Shown piece after piece: positions 31,396 through 40,941 of a stretch of DNA of 49,767 nucleotides. The translations under genes were made by a program, and so were the position numbers. The stretch spans positions 1 through 49,767 of the forward strand of contig CAZOKZ010000032.1 of the NCBI GenBank assembly GCA_964580585.1, in the 5' to 3' direction. The stretch comes from CAZOKZ01 sp964580585. Lineage in GTDB: Bacteria; Sumerlaeota; Sumerlaeia; SLMS01; JAHLLQ01. The notes beneath the pieces were generated by a model. It saw only the letters and a list, made by a program, of their open reading frames with translations, did not search any database and was not told the origin of the DNA. The stretch's first letter is position 1. Every line of letters starts with the position of its first letter.

Positions 31396-34004
31396 AATTC
31401 GTATGCTCGCTTGCGGAATCTCAGCCGAATCATCTCGGCCACCGTGTTAACAATAAACGTCATGATAAACAATGTCAGCGCCGCCAGAAACAACGTACGA
31501 TAGTGCGTGCTGTTTCGCACGGCTTCGGGCAATTCGACGGCGATGTTCGCCGACAACGTACGAAAACCGTTGAAAATATTCCAATCCANNNNNNNNNNCC
31601 AATCCATCACGGGTGTGTTCCCCGCCGCCATCAGCACGATCATCGTCTCGCCCACCGCGCGTCCAAGACCAATCATCAGTGCGGAAAACAAACCGCTCAT
31701 CGCCGTCGGAATGATAATACGCGTCGCCGTTTGCCATTGGGTGGCGCCCGCGCCGAGCGAACCCGCGCGCAAATGTTTTGGAACGGTCGAAAGGGCATCT
31801 TCGGCGATGGTGTAAATAATCGGAATGATCGCGAATCCCATCACAAAACCAACGATCAGTGCATTCCGCTGAACATAAGTACCAAACACGTTGCCGCGCG
31901 CATCGAATCCAAGCATCGCCATGATACCGGAGAACACAAACGCCAGGCCGAATGTGGCAACAATCCCGCAAAGGAACTTTCCGAAATCGATCAATGCCGC
32001 ACGACGACGCGACATGGAAATAGCCTTTCGCATCACCCAGGGATCGACGTATTGAACAGACCCCAAAATCACCATGACCGCGCTGAGTGGGAAAAACAAC
32101 AATAACCACCCCGCCATGGGGCCGCCCACCTGGCCATCGAGCCACGACTTGATGTTGCCTTCAAACAACAGGTGCTCGACGAACGGGCCGATTTTGAACG
32201 ACGCGTAAAGTCCCAGCGGAAACAACCCGCAAATCACGGGAAAGCGCAAGTTCTCTAAGCGAAGAAGCCATTGGTAGGGCAGCAATTGCCACAAGTACGC
32301 AAATAACAAAAAGGTAAAGGGAACCATCAGGATCACGGCAAGCGTTTCGCCCACATAGTCCTCGATGAACGGCGCAAAAACCAACGCGGCCAGGAACCCG
32401 AGCACCACGCTCGGCAAACTCGCCATCAATTCGATGGTCGGTTTGATCTTGGCTTTAAATTCGGGGCGCAAAAATTCACTCGTGTAGATTGCCGCCAACA
32501 GCGCCAGCGGCGCGCCAAATAGCATCGAGTAAATCGTGGCCTTCAACGTACCGAAAATCAGCGGCCACAATCCAAGCTTCGGCTCGAAATCGTCCGTACC
32601 GCTCGATGACTGCCAAACGTGCTCCGGCGATTCATAATGTTCATACCAGACAGGCAAGAACAACGACGCCAACCGAGCCTCGGGGTACTTCAAATCCACG
32701 TTCCAATGCGCCGTTCCGTGAGCGCTCCACCCGACCAAGCCATCGTCCTTCGGGGCGAGGGCAATCGCTTCGACGGGCTGCCCATGTTCAAATTCGGCTT
32801 CGACCAGTAATTGATTTGTCGTCACATGATAAAGGCGCACCGTGCCATCGGCAAAACCGGCAGCCAGCGAACGCATACGCGCCGACGCCGCCATCGCGGT
32901 CACCGCGCTCGAGCCGGAAGGCAACTCGTGCGCACGCGTAAACAACGCTCCATCGATGGTTGTCGCTTCGTCCGGTTTCGTCAGAAACCATGCGGTCAAA
33001 TCGCCTTCGGAATCGCCCACGATCAACGTCGATTTACCGATCAGATAATGCACTGCGGTTACTTCGACACCCGGTTTCGTCAGCAGGTCCAAATTCTCCG
33101 CCACCGTGATTTCATTGAAATCCCCGGTGTCGTATCGAATCGTGTGGCCATCGGGCCAGATCGCATAGACAGTGTCGCCCAATCCTGACAGCTTCAGGAA
33201 TCGTGGAACCTGGCCTTCATGCGCTTCGTAAGGCAGTTCGGCTTCTTTGATCTTATACGTGACCTTACCGGTCATAAGGTTTTTGCGTTCTTTGACCGAG
33301 TCGATCAACATCTTGCCGTCTTCGCGCAACATGCAAACGGTCGAACCCGAAGAGCTGATCGCGTAATCGATCAGAACAATGGGCGAAGGATCGTCTTTTT
33401 CAATTGGATCATCCAGCTTGGTAACTACGGTCAGTAAACGATATTGTTCGTCGGAAACGCGCGTAATCAAGCCTTCTCCCGAGGGAGCGACCTCCCCGAT
33501 TTCCATCCCGGCATGGCTTTCATCCACCGCGTCCATATCCAGAAACTGGGTACGAAATTCGATCGACGCCAGTCGGTACGAACCGTCGGCAAATCCCAAC
33601 GCCATATCGCCGCTTTCGATGGCGAACGATGCAGAGCGCAAATCTTTGCCATCTTCAAACAGGCGCTTCTCAGATAGAAGCGAGCCGTCATCCAAGCGAA
33701 ACACATCCAACTTGCCGTTCGATAACAAACTCCAACCCATCGTTTGGTAGTCGTCGATTCCCACATGGAGAGGCGAAACATCGGCGCCTTCCACTTGGTA
33801 TGTGGAGGTTTCTTCCATCGAAGCAGGCAAAATCAGGGGCAATGCGACGTAAAACAAAAACAAACACACCGTTGAAACGGCGATGATTGTTCCAATGCCG
33901 CCAACGGTGATCAGGCTTTTCGCAACATGGTCGGCTGCCTTGACCGTCCACCGGGTTTGATGCCCGCGCTTGAAAGACTTTTCTCTCGGACTCAAAATAT
34001 CCAC
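31392..34004 (-). CDS. pstC: phosphate ABC transporter permease PstC (long form)
   Basis: About 864 real residues. A membrane helix near 30-57 is followed by a periplasmic region of about 420 residues with beta-propeller-like repeats (DGTVRLYHVTTNQLLVEAEF and similar). The permease domain starts near 480 and has the typical EAA-like loop (ALSTVPKHLRAGSLGAGATQWQ) and GRAVGETM. The start is GTG at 34004 with no clear ribosome site. The sequence is interrupted by 10 N flanked by the same eight bases; joining them removes 18 bases, keeps the frame and restores the conserved NTPVMDWN-type motif. It lies 125 bases after pstS, with a strong stem-loop between them. Confidence 0.92.
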   Translation of the reverse strand: MDILSPREKSFKRGHQTRWTVKAADHVAKSLITVGGIGTIIAVSTVCLFLFYVALPLILPASMEETSTYQVEGADVSPLHVGIDDYQTMGWSLLSNGKLDVFRLDDGSLLSEKRLFEDGKDLRSASFAIESGDMALGFADGSYRLASIEFRTQFLDMDAVDESHAGMEIGEVAPSGEGLITRVSDEQYRLLTVVTKLDDPIEKDDPSPIVLIDYAISSSGSTVCMLREDGKMLIDSVKERKNLMTGKVTYKIKEAELPYEAHEGQVPRFLKLSGLGDTVYAIWPDGHTIRYDTGDFNEITVAENLDLLTKPGVEVTAVHYLIGKSTLIVGDSEGDLTAWFLTKPDEATTIDGALFTRAHELPSGSSAVTAMAASARMRSLAAGFADGTVRLYHVTTNQLLVEAEFEHGQPVEAIALAPKDDGLVGWSAHGTAHWNVDLKYPEARLASLFLPVWYEHYESPEHVWQSSSGTDDFEPKLGLWPLIFGTLKATIYSMLFGAPLALLAAIYTSEFLRPEFKAKIKPTIELMASLPSVVLGFLAALVFAPFIEDYVGETLAVILMVPFTFLLFAYLWQLLPYQWLLRLENLRFPVICGLFPLGLYASFKIGPFVEHLLFEGNIKSWLDGQVGGPMAGWLLLFFPLSAVMVILGSVQYVDPWVMRKAISMSRRRAALIDFGKFLCGIVATFGLAFVFSGIMAMLGFDARGNVFGTYVQRNALIVGFVMGFAIIPIIYTIAEDALSTVPKHLRAGSLGAGATQWQTATRIIIPTAMSGLFSALMIGLGRAVGETMIVLMAAGNTPVMDWXXXXDWNIFNGFRTLSANIAVELPEAVRNSTHYRTLFLAALTLFIMTFIVNTVAEMIRLRFRKRAYEL
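31581..31606. other. 10-N gap in pstC, probably a false gap
   Basis: CCAATCCA stands on both sides of ten N (31581-31588 and 31599-31606). If the contigs simply overlap by eight bases, the true sequence is 18 bases shorter, with one Asp-Trp instead of two and no unknown residues. Confidence 0.85.
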
Positions 34005-34019
34005 CTGTTTGTCAAAAGA

Positions 34020-34056
34020 GCATGGGTGAGGGCAGTCCCCTGTCGCTCACCCATGC
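34020..34056 (-). terminator. stem-loop attenuator between pstS and pstC
   Basis: GCATGGGTGAG and CTCACCCATGC form a perfect 11-bp stem around a 15-base loop, followed on the transcribed strand by TCTTTTGAC. A partial terminator or stabilising stem here would give more PstS than permease, as is common for binding-protein operons. Confidence 0.7.
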
Positions 34057-34129
34057 TTCATGATTCGTCTGCGGACGATGGGAATATCCCGTTTCCGCTT
34101 TGGCAAATCGATCGAACGCGGTTCGGTGC

Positions 34130-35119
34130 TTATTCGATACCGACAGACTTCAAATACTGCGTGGCGACTTCGGCGGGAACCGGCAGATAACCATCGCGCA
34201 CAACGTCTTCCTGGCCTTCTTTGCTGTAAACATAGCGCAGGAATTCGCGGCGAAGCGGATCGAGTTCGCTGCCCGGCTTATAGTTCACATACAGGTACAG
34301 GAAACGCGCCATCGGATATTCGCCCGAATAAGCATTTTCGGGTTCAGCAGCAATCAGCTCGCCGCCTTCTTCTCCGGACAACGGAATCGCAATGACATCC
34401 GCCGTTTTGTAGCCAATACCGCTGTAGCCAATGCCGAACTTGTCGCTGGCAACGCCTTGAACCACCGAAGAACTGCCCGGTTGCTCTTTGACTTCGTCTT
34501 TGTAGTCGCCTTTGAACAGAGCGTGTTCCTTGAAATAACCATACGTGCCGGAAGCAGCGTTACGGCCATAAAGGCTGATCGGCTGGCTTGCCCAGGCAGC
34601 GTCTTTCAAACCGGCTTCTCCCCAGGTGCGAATGTCGCCTGCATGACCGCCAGTGCGTGTCTTCGAGAAAATCGCATCCACTTCCTGAAGGCTCAGCCCC
34701 TCAATCGGGTTGTCCTTGTTCACATACACTGCCAACATGTCAATGCTGGTTCCCAACTGAGTCGGTTTATAACCAAACTTAGCTTCAAACTCATCGATTT
34801 CCTTGCCTTTCATGCCGCGGCTCATCGGTCCGAACGTCGAGCTGCCGCTGATCAGCGCCGGAGGAGCTGTCGAAGAGCCTTTGCCTTCGATTTCAATCTG
34901 AACATTCGGATAGTGCTTTTTGAAGCCTTCGCCCCAAAGCGCCATCATGTTGTTCATCGTGTCCGATCCAACGCTTTTGATGGTGCCGGAAACACCTTCG
35001 ACCGGCGTGTAAGACGGAAGATTCGGGTCCACTTGCACCTGGGCGCTGACGGGCGTTGTAAATACGGCAAGCACCACGGCGGCCAGGGCGATCATCACTT
35101 TTGCACTTCGCTTAATCAT
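34130..35119 (-). CDS. pstS: periplasmic phosphate-binding protein PstS
   Basis: 329 residues with a signal peptide cleaved after VSA near residue 26. The mature protein has the PstS-type phosphate loops: a SVGSDTM stretch near 50, GKGSSTAPPALISGSS near 80 and GRNAASGTYG near 185. These Ser, Thr and Gly residues line the anion pocket. It collects phosphate in the periplasm and passes it to PstCA. AAGGAG lies nine bases before the ATG. It is first in pstSCAB and probably controlled by phosphate starvation, but I could not pick out a convincing Pho box upstream. Confidence 0.95.
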   Translation of the reverse strand: MIKRSAKVMIALAAVVLAVFTTPVSAQVQVDPNLPSYTPVEGVSGTIKSVGSDTMNNMMALWGEGFKKHYPNVQIEIEGKGSSTAPPALISGSSTFGPMSRGMKGKEIDEFEAKFGYKPTQLGTSIDMLAVYVNKDNPIEGLSLQEVDAIFSKTRTGGHAGDIRTWGEAGLKDAAWASQPISLYGRNAASGTYGYFKEHALFKGDYKDEVKEQPGSSSVVQGVASDKFGIGYSGIGYKTADVIAIPLSGEEGGELIAAEPENAYSGEYPMARFLYLYVNYKPGSELDPLRREFLRYVYSKEGQEDVVRDGYLPVPAEVATQYLKSVGIE

Positions 35120-35240
35120 TCAAAACTCTCCTTATCGAATTCCTTCGAAATGGTTGGGAAACAACTCCCCAAAAACTTTACGCTTTATTTATTAAGGCTT
35201 GATGTGAGGTTCTTGAGGAATTTGCTAGTTTTCCCGGTTC

Positions 35241-35276
35241 GAGGGGAGTGGCGAAGCGTTCTATCGCCACCCCCTC
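35241..35276 (-). terminator. stem-loop after the secretin operon
   Basis: GAGGGGAGTGGCGA and TCGCCACCCCCTC form a strong stem about 40 bases past the secretin gene's stop. No T-run follows on that strand, so it may be a Rho-assisted terminator or a boundary before pstS. Confidence 0.5.
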
Positions 35277-35317
35277 ACTAGACAACCGGAGTCAGGTGTC
35301 GGTTTCTTAGGATTCGG

Positions 35318-36898
35318 TTAGATCTGACCACCGCTGGATTCGCCCAGAAGCCACATGTCGAAACCAAAGGGGTTACGTGGAACCTGAGGAAGCGATTCGC
35401 CTTCGACTTGCGAAGCGATCGTATCGATTTCCGCGGGGTTTTCCAGAATCGAAGAGCCGCCCGTTTCCGTTTCGCTCTCGATGACGATGACGATTTGCTT
35501 CTGGCGGTTGATGTTGTTTTCGCCGCCGAACAGGTAACCCAGCACCGGCAAATCGCCAAGCAACGGCATGCCCGCTTTGCTTTCAACCTGCTCGTCGCGC
35601 GACAGGCCCGAAAGAACCAGCACGCTGCCATCTTGCAAACGCGCTTTGGTCACCGTTTCCGTCGAGTTGATAATCGGCAAGCCCTGGGGCGTATAACCCG
35701 CAACACTGCTGACTTCCGCAACGACTTCCATCTCGACCGATTCTTTCAGGATAACCGGCTTGAGTTCAACGAACACGCCCACTTCGCCCGTGTTACGACG
35801 ATTCAACGTGCGATCGTAGATCGAAAGATGCTCGGCTTCGTTGTAAAGCGGGTCGCCATGATCGCCATGCGAACCCGGATTGTTGGGTTCAGCAACAAAA
35901 CTGACGACTTGATCTGCGGCATTGAACGTACCCGTGGCGCCGCTCTTGACCTGAACGGTACCCGAAGCAAGCGTCTTGGCTTTGCCTTTGCTCGCCAGGA
36001 AATCCACGTAGGAAGCCGTCACGAGGAAGTTATAATATCCCCAATAGTCTCTATTCTTATTTTGGCTGCTCGGAAACGACGTAAGTAAACTGCCGATAGA
36101 GCTGCCGTGCTGATCCAAGTAATATCCAGCGGATCCGAAACCGAACAGGTTGCGGCCCGGGCCATTTTTCCAGGCTACGTAATCGAGGCCCAAACGGGTG
36201 TCGTTGTTCGTGTTCAGTTCGTAAACTTTGACACTGAAACGCCCCTGGTGCTCGGGAAGGTCAACCGTCTTAGCGCCCTTCAGGTAGGACTCCAGGCGAT
36301 AGGGTTCGTCGAAACGAAGAACCGAGTTGTTGCTCGAATCAACAGTCGAAAAACCTTCACCGCCCCAGTTTTCCGCCAAACCGTCGATCACGTCGGCGTC
36401 GCGGTACTTGGCTTTATAATAAACCGTGCCGCCACCATCGTTGTATTCTTCCAACCAGTCCTTATCGAGCACCGAGATGGTTTCCTCGATAAAGGGCATT
36501 TGCCATTTCGGGGCAATCACCTGAAGGAAGTTGTCTTTGGTCTTTTTGTCGCGGATAACTTCCGCGCGGCCGCCTTCCTTGGCGGTCAGTTCACGGAACA
36601 CGTTGCGAATTTCGCGCGGTGTCACGTTCTTAATCGGGAACGTTTTCGTGACGAAACGGTTCATCAGAACTTTTTCGTCCGTGCGCAGAACGAGAACGTC
36701 CTGGTCGTCCGGACCCAGGTTCACCTGGTCGTCCTGGAACGTATATTCGTTCACATTGGATTCAGCGACAGAGGGGCTGGCGTTGCCACGACGGCTCTGG
36801 ATGCCGCCCGATTCATCAATCGCGGCAGCTTGACCGCACAGAAGACCCAACGCGAGCGTCAGCGTAAATAAGCTGGCGTTTCTCATATTGCGAGCCAT
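35318..36898 (-). CDS. secretin-like outer-membrane protein (paralogue 1)
   Basis: 526 residues with a signal peptide (about 1-26). An N0/N1-like region lies near 80-150 (TFPIKNVTPREIRNVFREL). A middle part contains VAWKNGPGRNLFGF, shared with the neighbouring paralogue. The C-terminal secretin-type domain (about 390-485) ends in the classic GMPLLGDLPVLGYLFGG, as in GspD and PilQ. Secretins form gated outer-membrane pores for type II secretion or pili, but no other secretion gene is near, and the central barrel region is divergent. AAAGGA sits seven bases before the ATG. It is the last gene of a leftward three-gene operon behind a lipoprotein and the second paralogue. Confidence 0.78.
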   Translation of the reverse strand: MARNMRNASLFTLTLALGLLCGQAAAIDESGGIQSRRGNASPSVAESNVNEYTFQDDQVNLGPDDQDVLVLRTDEKVLMNRFVTKTFPIKNVTPREIRNVFRELTAKEGGRAEVIRDKKTKDNFLQVIAPKWQMPFIEETISVLDKDWLEEYNDGGGTVYYKAKYRDADVIDGLAENWGGEGFSTVDSSNNSVLRFDEPYRLESYLKGAKTVDLPEHQGRFSVKVYELNTNNDTRLGLDYVAWKNGPGRNLFGFGSAGYYLDQHGSSIGSLLTSFPSSQNKNRDYWGYYNFLVTASYVDFLASKGKAKTLASGTVQVKSGATGTFNAADQVVSFVAEPNNPGSHGDHGDPLYNEAEHLSIYDRTLNRRNTGEVGVFVELKPVILKESVEMEVVAEVSSVAGYTPQGLPIINSTETVTKARLQDGSVLVLSGLSRDEQVESKAGMPLLGDLPVLGYLFGGENNINRQKQIVIVIESETETGGSSILENPAEIDTIASQVEGESLPQVPRNPFGFDMWLLGESSGGQI

Positions 36899-36959
36899 TG
36901 GAAATCCTTTCCTATAAATTCAAAGTGTGTCAGGTTGGCAAGTGGTTGGTGTTTCACAA

Positions 36960-38516
36960 TCAACGGCGCGCCATGTTGCCCATCAGCATCATGTCGAAAC
37001 CATAAATCTCCGACGGCAACGCAACCGCGTTCATGCCCACGGTTTCCACCGCGTCGATGGTGTTGTCTTCGTCGTAATTCAAGCCGCTGAAGTCATCGAC
37101 CACTTCGGCCGTGACAACCATGGTCAGCATCGTTTGCTTGGCGGTCGTGATTTCACCGCCGAACAACCAACCGAGAACCGGAATCGAACCCAGGATCGGC
37201 ACCTTGCGGGTCGTCTGGATCGAACGCGTGCGGTTCATGCCGCCGATGATGTACTCGGATCCCGGCGTCGCGCGGATTTCCGTGCACACTTCACGCTCCG
37301 ACAGCATCGGAACGCCCGTGTCGTCGAAACCAAGCTGGCTGACGATCGAGATTTCCAGGTCCATGTTGATGGACTCTTCGCCAATAACCGGCGTTACTTC
37401 CAACGAAACCCCAGCGTCGGCGCGTTCGATTGTCGAGCCTACCAACGTGCGGTTGTCCGGAAAGCTGCCGTCTTCGCCGTAAGGGTCCAACGGTTCGTCG
37501 CGCACACCCGGGTTATTGACCGACTGAACTTTGTAGTACAGGATTTCCTCGCCTGTCGAGAAGCTGGCGGTTTCCGTGTTGAGCACCGTGGCGCTCGGAG
37601 CCGTCAGGACGCGCGCGCGACCCTTGGAAACCAAATAATCGAAGTAAGCCGACGGCACATCGTAGAAATACGCGCCGTTAAAGCCCGAATTGTGGAAACG
37701 ATTGCCCGGAAGGCTGTTCACGTCCACACCTGGGTTTGTCACGCGGTCGATATCGCTGGAAATATTGCTGTGAAAGCGTTCGCCATAAGCGCCCGCCGAG
37801 AACAAGTTGCGGCCCGGGCCGTTCTTCCACGCGTGGAAGTCCAGACCGATGGTGCCGTCGTTGTTCAGATCGATTTCATAAATCTTGGCCCGCAAAACGA
37901 TCTGCTGGGTCGGATGATCCAGGTCCACCGGGATGGTATCTTGGGCGTACTTGATCCCCGAAGGCGCGTCTTCGATAAACACCGAACCCGTAGCCGGATC
38001 GGCGACGACTTTGCCCGAACCCGTCAGGTAAGCGGCAACCAGGTCGGCGATGTCTTCGGGGTCACGGTGGTTGAGTGTAATATAGGCACGTTCCGAACCG
38101 CTGGAGGAGGTCAAACCAGGACGATCGACGACCGACGCCAGTTCGCGGATGGGGTCAACGAGCCAGATCGGCACGTTCACCAACACCACACCGCTTTCAC
38201 CCGAGGGATTCACAAACGTCCAAAGGTTGCCTTCTTCCGCTTCCACCGGACGGCGCAGGAAACGCAACACCGCATACGGGTTGACGTTTTTCATTTCGAT
38301 CGCCACGGGGACGAACTGGTTGACTTGAGCCTTGTCGGTCGTGCGCAGGATTTTCACCACGCGACGCATCCGTTCGTCGGCCTTTTCGTCGAACGATTGG
38401 AACATATTGTCCTTGGTATCGGGGAAATATTTCTCCACCGATTGGCTTCTGCCCGTGCTGGTCAGCGACATCAACAGAAGCGGCGTGACCATGAAGAGGT
38501 TACGTACTCTTCGCAT
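36960..38516 (-). CDS. secretin-like outer-membrane protein (paralogue 2)
   Basis: 518 residues. ATG 38516 has AAGGAG eight bases upstream and begins a signal peptide ending near GRSQ. It shares with its downstream neighbour the FHAWKNGPGRNLF motif and the overall plan: a Secretin_N-like region near 70-185 (VPVAIEMKNVNPYAVLRFL), a middle domain, and the secretin signature VPILGSIPVLGWLFGG near 455. Both end in a similar (F)GFDM-type tail. It probably arose by duplication and may form a mixed ring with paralogue 1. It lies 61 bases before paralogue 1 and four bases after the lipoprotein gene, so all three should be one transcript. Confidence 0.78.
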   Translation of the reverse strand: MRRVRNLFMVTPLLLMSLTSTGRSQSVEKYFPDTKDNMFQSFDEKADERMRRVVKILRTTDKAQVNQFVPVAIEMKNVNPYAVLRFLRRPVEAEEGNLWTFVNPSGESGVVLVNVPIWLVDPIRELASVVDRPGLTSSSGSERAYITLNHRDPEDIADLVAAYLTGSGKVVADPATGSVFIEDAPSGIKYAQDTIPVDLDHPTQQIVLRAKIYEIDLNNDGTIGLDFHAWKNGPGRNLFSAGAYGERFHSNISSDIDRVTNPGVDVNSLPGNRFHNSGFNGAYFYDVPSAYFDYLVSKGRARVLTAPSATVLNTETASFSTGEEILYYKVQSVNNPGVRDEPLDPYGEDGSFPDNRTLVGSTIERADAGVSLEVTPVIGEESINMDLEISIVSQLGFDDTGVPMLSEREVCTEIRATPGSEYIIGGMNRTRSIQTTRKVPILGSIPVLGWLFGGEITTAKQTMLTMVVTAEVVDDFSGLNYDEDNTIDAVETVGMNAVALPSEIYGFDMMLMGNMARR

Positions 38517-38520
38517 GCCA

Positions 38521-39378
38521 TTACTCCTTTTCACTATTCTGGAATGTGCTGTCGGATGCGCGCAGGGGCATCCGCTTAGCATTTTGACTAATCACTTCAT
38601 CAGCCGATTCGTTCACGGCTGCGTCGTACGGCTTGGCCTCCTTTCGAATGAAACCAATATACGGATTTACGAAAAAACCTTTCGCGGCGCGCTCGCCCTT
38701 GGCCAGCGCTTCGGGCGCCACTTCGACCGTTACCCACCAGTCATAAACGCCCGCTTCGTTTTTAATCAATTTTGCCCGTTCGGCGACCACCGGACGGCCC
38801 AGGTATTCCTCCGCCAAGGTAATGGCGGAGGCCTTTTCGATCAGACCGTCCTCGCCCCGGCTGAAGAGTCGCTCGCCGCCGACTTTAAACGCCACGGGCT
38901 CGGAAACCACCATGGGCGAGTCTTCCTTGCCCTCGACCGGCGTGCGATAAATGGCCTGAATGTAGTAATTGCCCGCTTCCTCGGTCACATCGGTGAAAGC
39001 GAAGTTGCGCTTGAGCAACCCGTCTTTGGGCATCGTCGAAGTCAGCGCCAGATTTTCCTCGGGGCTGAAGACGCTCTGCCGGATCAACGGGCTGGCATTG
39101 GCTTCCGACCACCACCAGAACATCAGCGAATCGGCATTCAGTTGGCGCACAACCAACTCGTTTTCACCTACGTTTTTCAGTTGAGCAGTCACCACAAGTG
39201 CTTCGCCCGGTTGCCATTCCGTCTGCGAAGGAACCAACTCCAGTTCCAACACATCCTCATAATGCGGCGTCCGATCGAACATGCTGCACGACGACGCCAA
39301 CCCCGCCACGACAAGACAAGCCAATGCCTGGACAGCGCGGCGGCTTTGTCCTGAGCTTTTCGACAACTTTGCACTCAT
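38521..39378 (-). CDS. lipoprotein at the head of the secretin operon
   Basis: 285 residues. ATG 39378 has AAAGGAG ten bases upstream and opens a lipoprotein signal (LVVAGLASSC, lipobox near residue 31). A beta-sandwich-like domain follows at about 40-155 (ALVVTAQLKNVGENELVV, a pattern of Ig-like or CARDB-like folds). After it comes a segment with alternating charged and aromatic residues up to a basic/acidic end. No family is certain. Position before two secretin-like genes suggests a pilotin-like or assembly role, which is inference. The spacer to the next start is only four bases. Confidence 0.72.
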   Translation of the reverse strand: MSAKLSKSSGQSRRAVQALACLVVAGLASSCSMFDRTPHYEDVLELELVPSQTEWQPGEALVVTAQLKNVGENELVVRQLNADSLMFWWWSEANASPLIRQSVFSPEENLALTSTMPKDGLLKRNFAFTDVTEEAGNYYIQAIYRTPVEGKEDSPMVVSEPVAFKVGGERLFSRGEDGLIEKASAITLAEEYLGRPVVAERAKLIKNEAGVYDWWVTVEVAPEALAKGERAAKGFFVNPYIGFIRKEAKPYDAAVNESADEVISQNAKRMPLRASDSTFQNSEKE

Positions 39379-40314
39379 TTTGAGTGAACTCCTTTCGGAT
39401 GCATCCTTCCGTCGGGAAAATTCCCCCAGGAAGGAAATTACAGAAGAAAACGAAATGACCAAATTCAGCAGCTCCATTTTGCTCCAGGCAAATTGCCCTT
39501 GGAAAACAACCCGGTGTTCTTCTCAGACCTTGAAGTTTGATGGGGAGGATTTCGTGCCTGAACTCACGGGGCGACATCCCGCCTCTTGGGTGGCACGGCT
39601 GGAGACAATAACCGCAAACCGCTTCACATGGCATTCGCAACGGAAGCCATCAGACGGAGGGCTGGTTCTTGCCGAGTTGTTCATCGATACAAACTCTTTC
39701 CGTTAGTCCAGGACACCGACGCTAGAAAAATTCGGCGTTGGATTTCCTGTAACAGAGCGGCAACTTTTCCGGTTTTCAGTTCAGGCCAATTTTCCGTTTT
39801 GACCGAACAGAGCGGAAATTGCGCTCGTCTCGCGCATGAGTCCGAAAGAGGATGCATGGGATATCAATACAAAATAAACATGCTAAAGAAAATCTAACAA
39901 TCCGCTAATGCCGCCTGAACGATAAACCCCTTAAGGGCACATTCAGCCCACCCGCCAAAAGCGACAAACGGGGCGATTTTTCGCGACAAACGGGAGTTTC
40001 TGAGGCTTTTTTACCCGGCTGATGCGACCTAACATAACGTCTTAACAATCTTTCGCGTTTGTTAGTCCCTCACCAAATATTCAAAGTTCATGGGGATCAT
40101 CGCGCCAAGATACGACGATTCTGCCCGAACGCTTCCACAGAACGCGAAATTTCACCTGGACACAATTCACAGCGGGGCAACCTCTTGACCCGCTTGCCTT
40201 TCTGCGGATTGTGTAGGAAAACGGTGCCGGTAAGCTGGCACGCGAATCGCCAGGAGGATTTATTCCCCCAGCGATAAAAATCCTCGAAATCGGGGAACAA
40301 ACGGCACCCACACG
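39379..40314. other. 936-base intergenic region, no supported gene
   Basis: Divergent spacer between the secretin operon and the sigma-factor operon. The reading frames in it lack ribosome sites and family features. It should carry both promoters, but I could not choose convincing -35/-10 pairs; TTGACC near 40192 is the best single box. The part around 39900-40020 is AT-rich with short GACAAACGGG repeats. Confidence 0.5.
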
Positions 40315-40941
40315 ATGTCGAATGAGACGAATACAGGCGGAGAGCTAACCCGCGAAGAAGAACGCGAGCTGGTCCGCCGTGCCCAGGATGGCGACGAACA
40401 GGCCCTTGAATGCCTGCTCGAAGCCCACCAGGACATGGTTTTCCGTACCGCGTTGCGTTACCTGTCGGGACGCGAAGAAGCCGCCTGTGAACTCGCTCAG
40501 GAGGTGCTGATCAGTGCTTTTCGCCATATTAAAAAATTCCGCGCCGAAAGCCGCTTCAGCACGTGGCTTTACCGGATTACGGCCAATCTGGCCAAAAATC
40601 GTTTCGTGGTGGAAAACCGCGAACGCGCACGCTTTACCAGCATGGATTCGACTGCGAGCGATGATGACAATCGACGTCCGCGCGATTGGGCGGGCTCCGA
40701 TCCCGATCCCCGTGCGCTCGCCGAAGGCCGCGAAGGCATCGAAATCCTGCACGAACGGCTCGAACAACTGGAACCCGAATGGCGCGAAGTGGTGGTTTTG
40801 AGGTTTTTCGAGAACATGAGTTACGATGAAATTTCCAACGTCCTGGACATCCCCATCGGAACGGTAAAATCGCGCATCAACCGCGCCCGCCGCGCGTTGC
40901 GCGAACTACTCGGCGATCTGATGACGGAGAGGGGATTATGA
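40315..40941 (+). CDS. ECF-type RNA polymerase sigma factor
   Basis: 208 residues. Region 2 (about 35-100) carries the usual ECF features, with EVLISAFRHIKKFR for -10 recognition, and FSTWLYRITANLAKNRFV. Region 4 (about 145-195) has the helix-turn-helix MSYDEISNVLDIPIGTVKSRINRARRAL for the -35. A linker of about 30 acidic, Asp-rich residues joins them. The stop overlaps the start of the following membrane anti-sigma-like gene (ATGA), so the pair is co-produced and the sigma factor is presumably held inactive until a signal arrives. The ribosome site of this first gene is weak. Confidence 0.93.
   Translation: MSNETNTGGELTREEERELVRRAQDGDEQALECLLEAHQDMVFRTALRYLSGREEAACELAQEVLISAFRHIKKFRAESRFSTWLYRITANLAKNRFVVENRERARFTSMDSTASDDDNRRPRDWAGSDPDPRALAEGREGIEILHERLEQLEPEWREVVVLRFFENMSYDEISNVLDIPIGTVKSRINRARRALRELLGDLMTERGL

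Noticed and set aside
34100..35281. 393-codon open frame antisense to pstS
   Set aside because: pstS on the other strand is unmistakable.
36927..38579. 550-codon open frame antisense to a secretin-like gene
   Set aside because: The opposite strand encodes a protein with signal peptide and secretin signature; this frame has neither.
39281..39706. 141-codon open frame in the secretin/sigma spacer
   Set aside because: No ribosome site, no family resemblance, and it overlaps the start of the lipoprotein gene.
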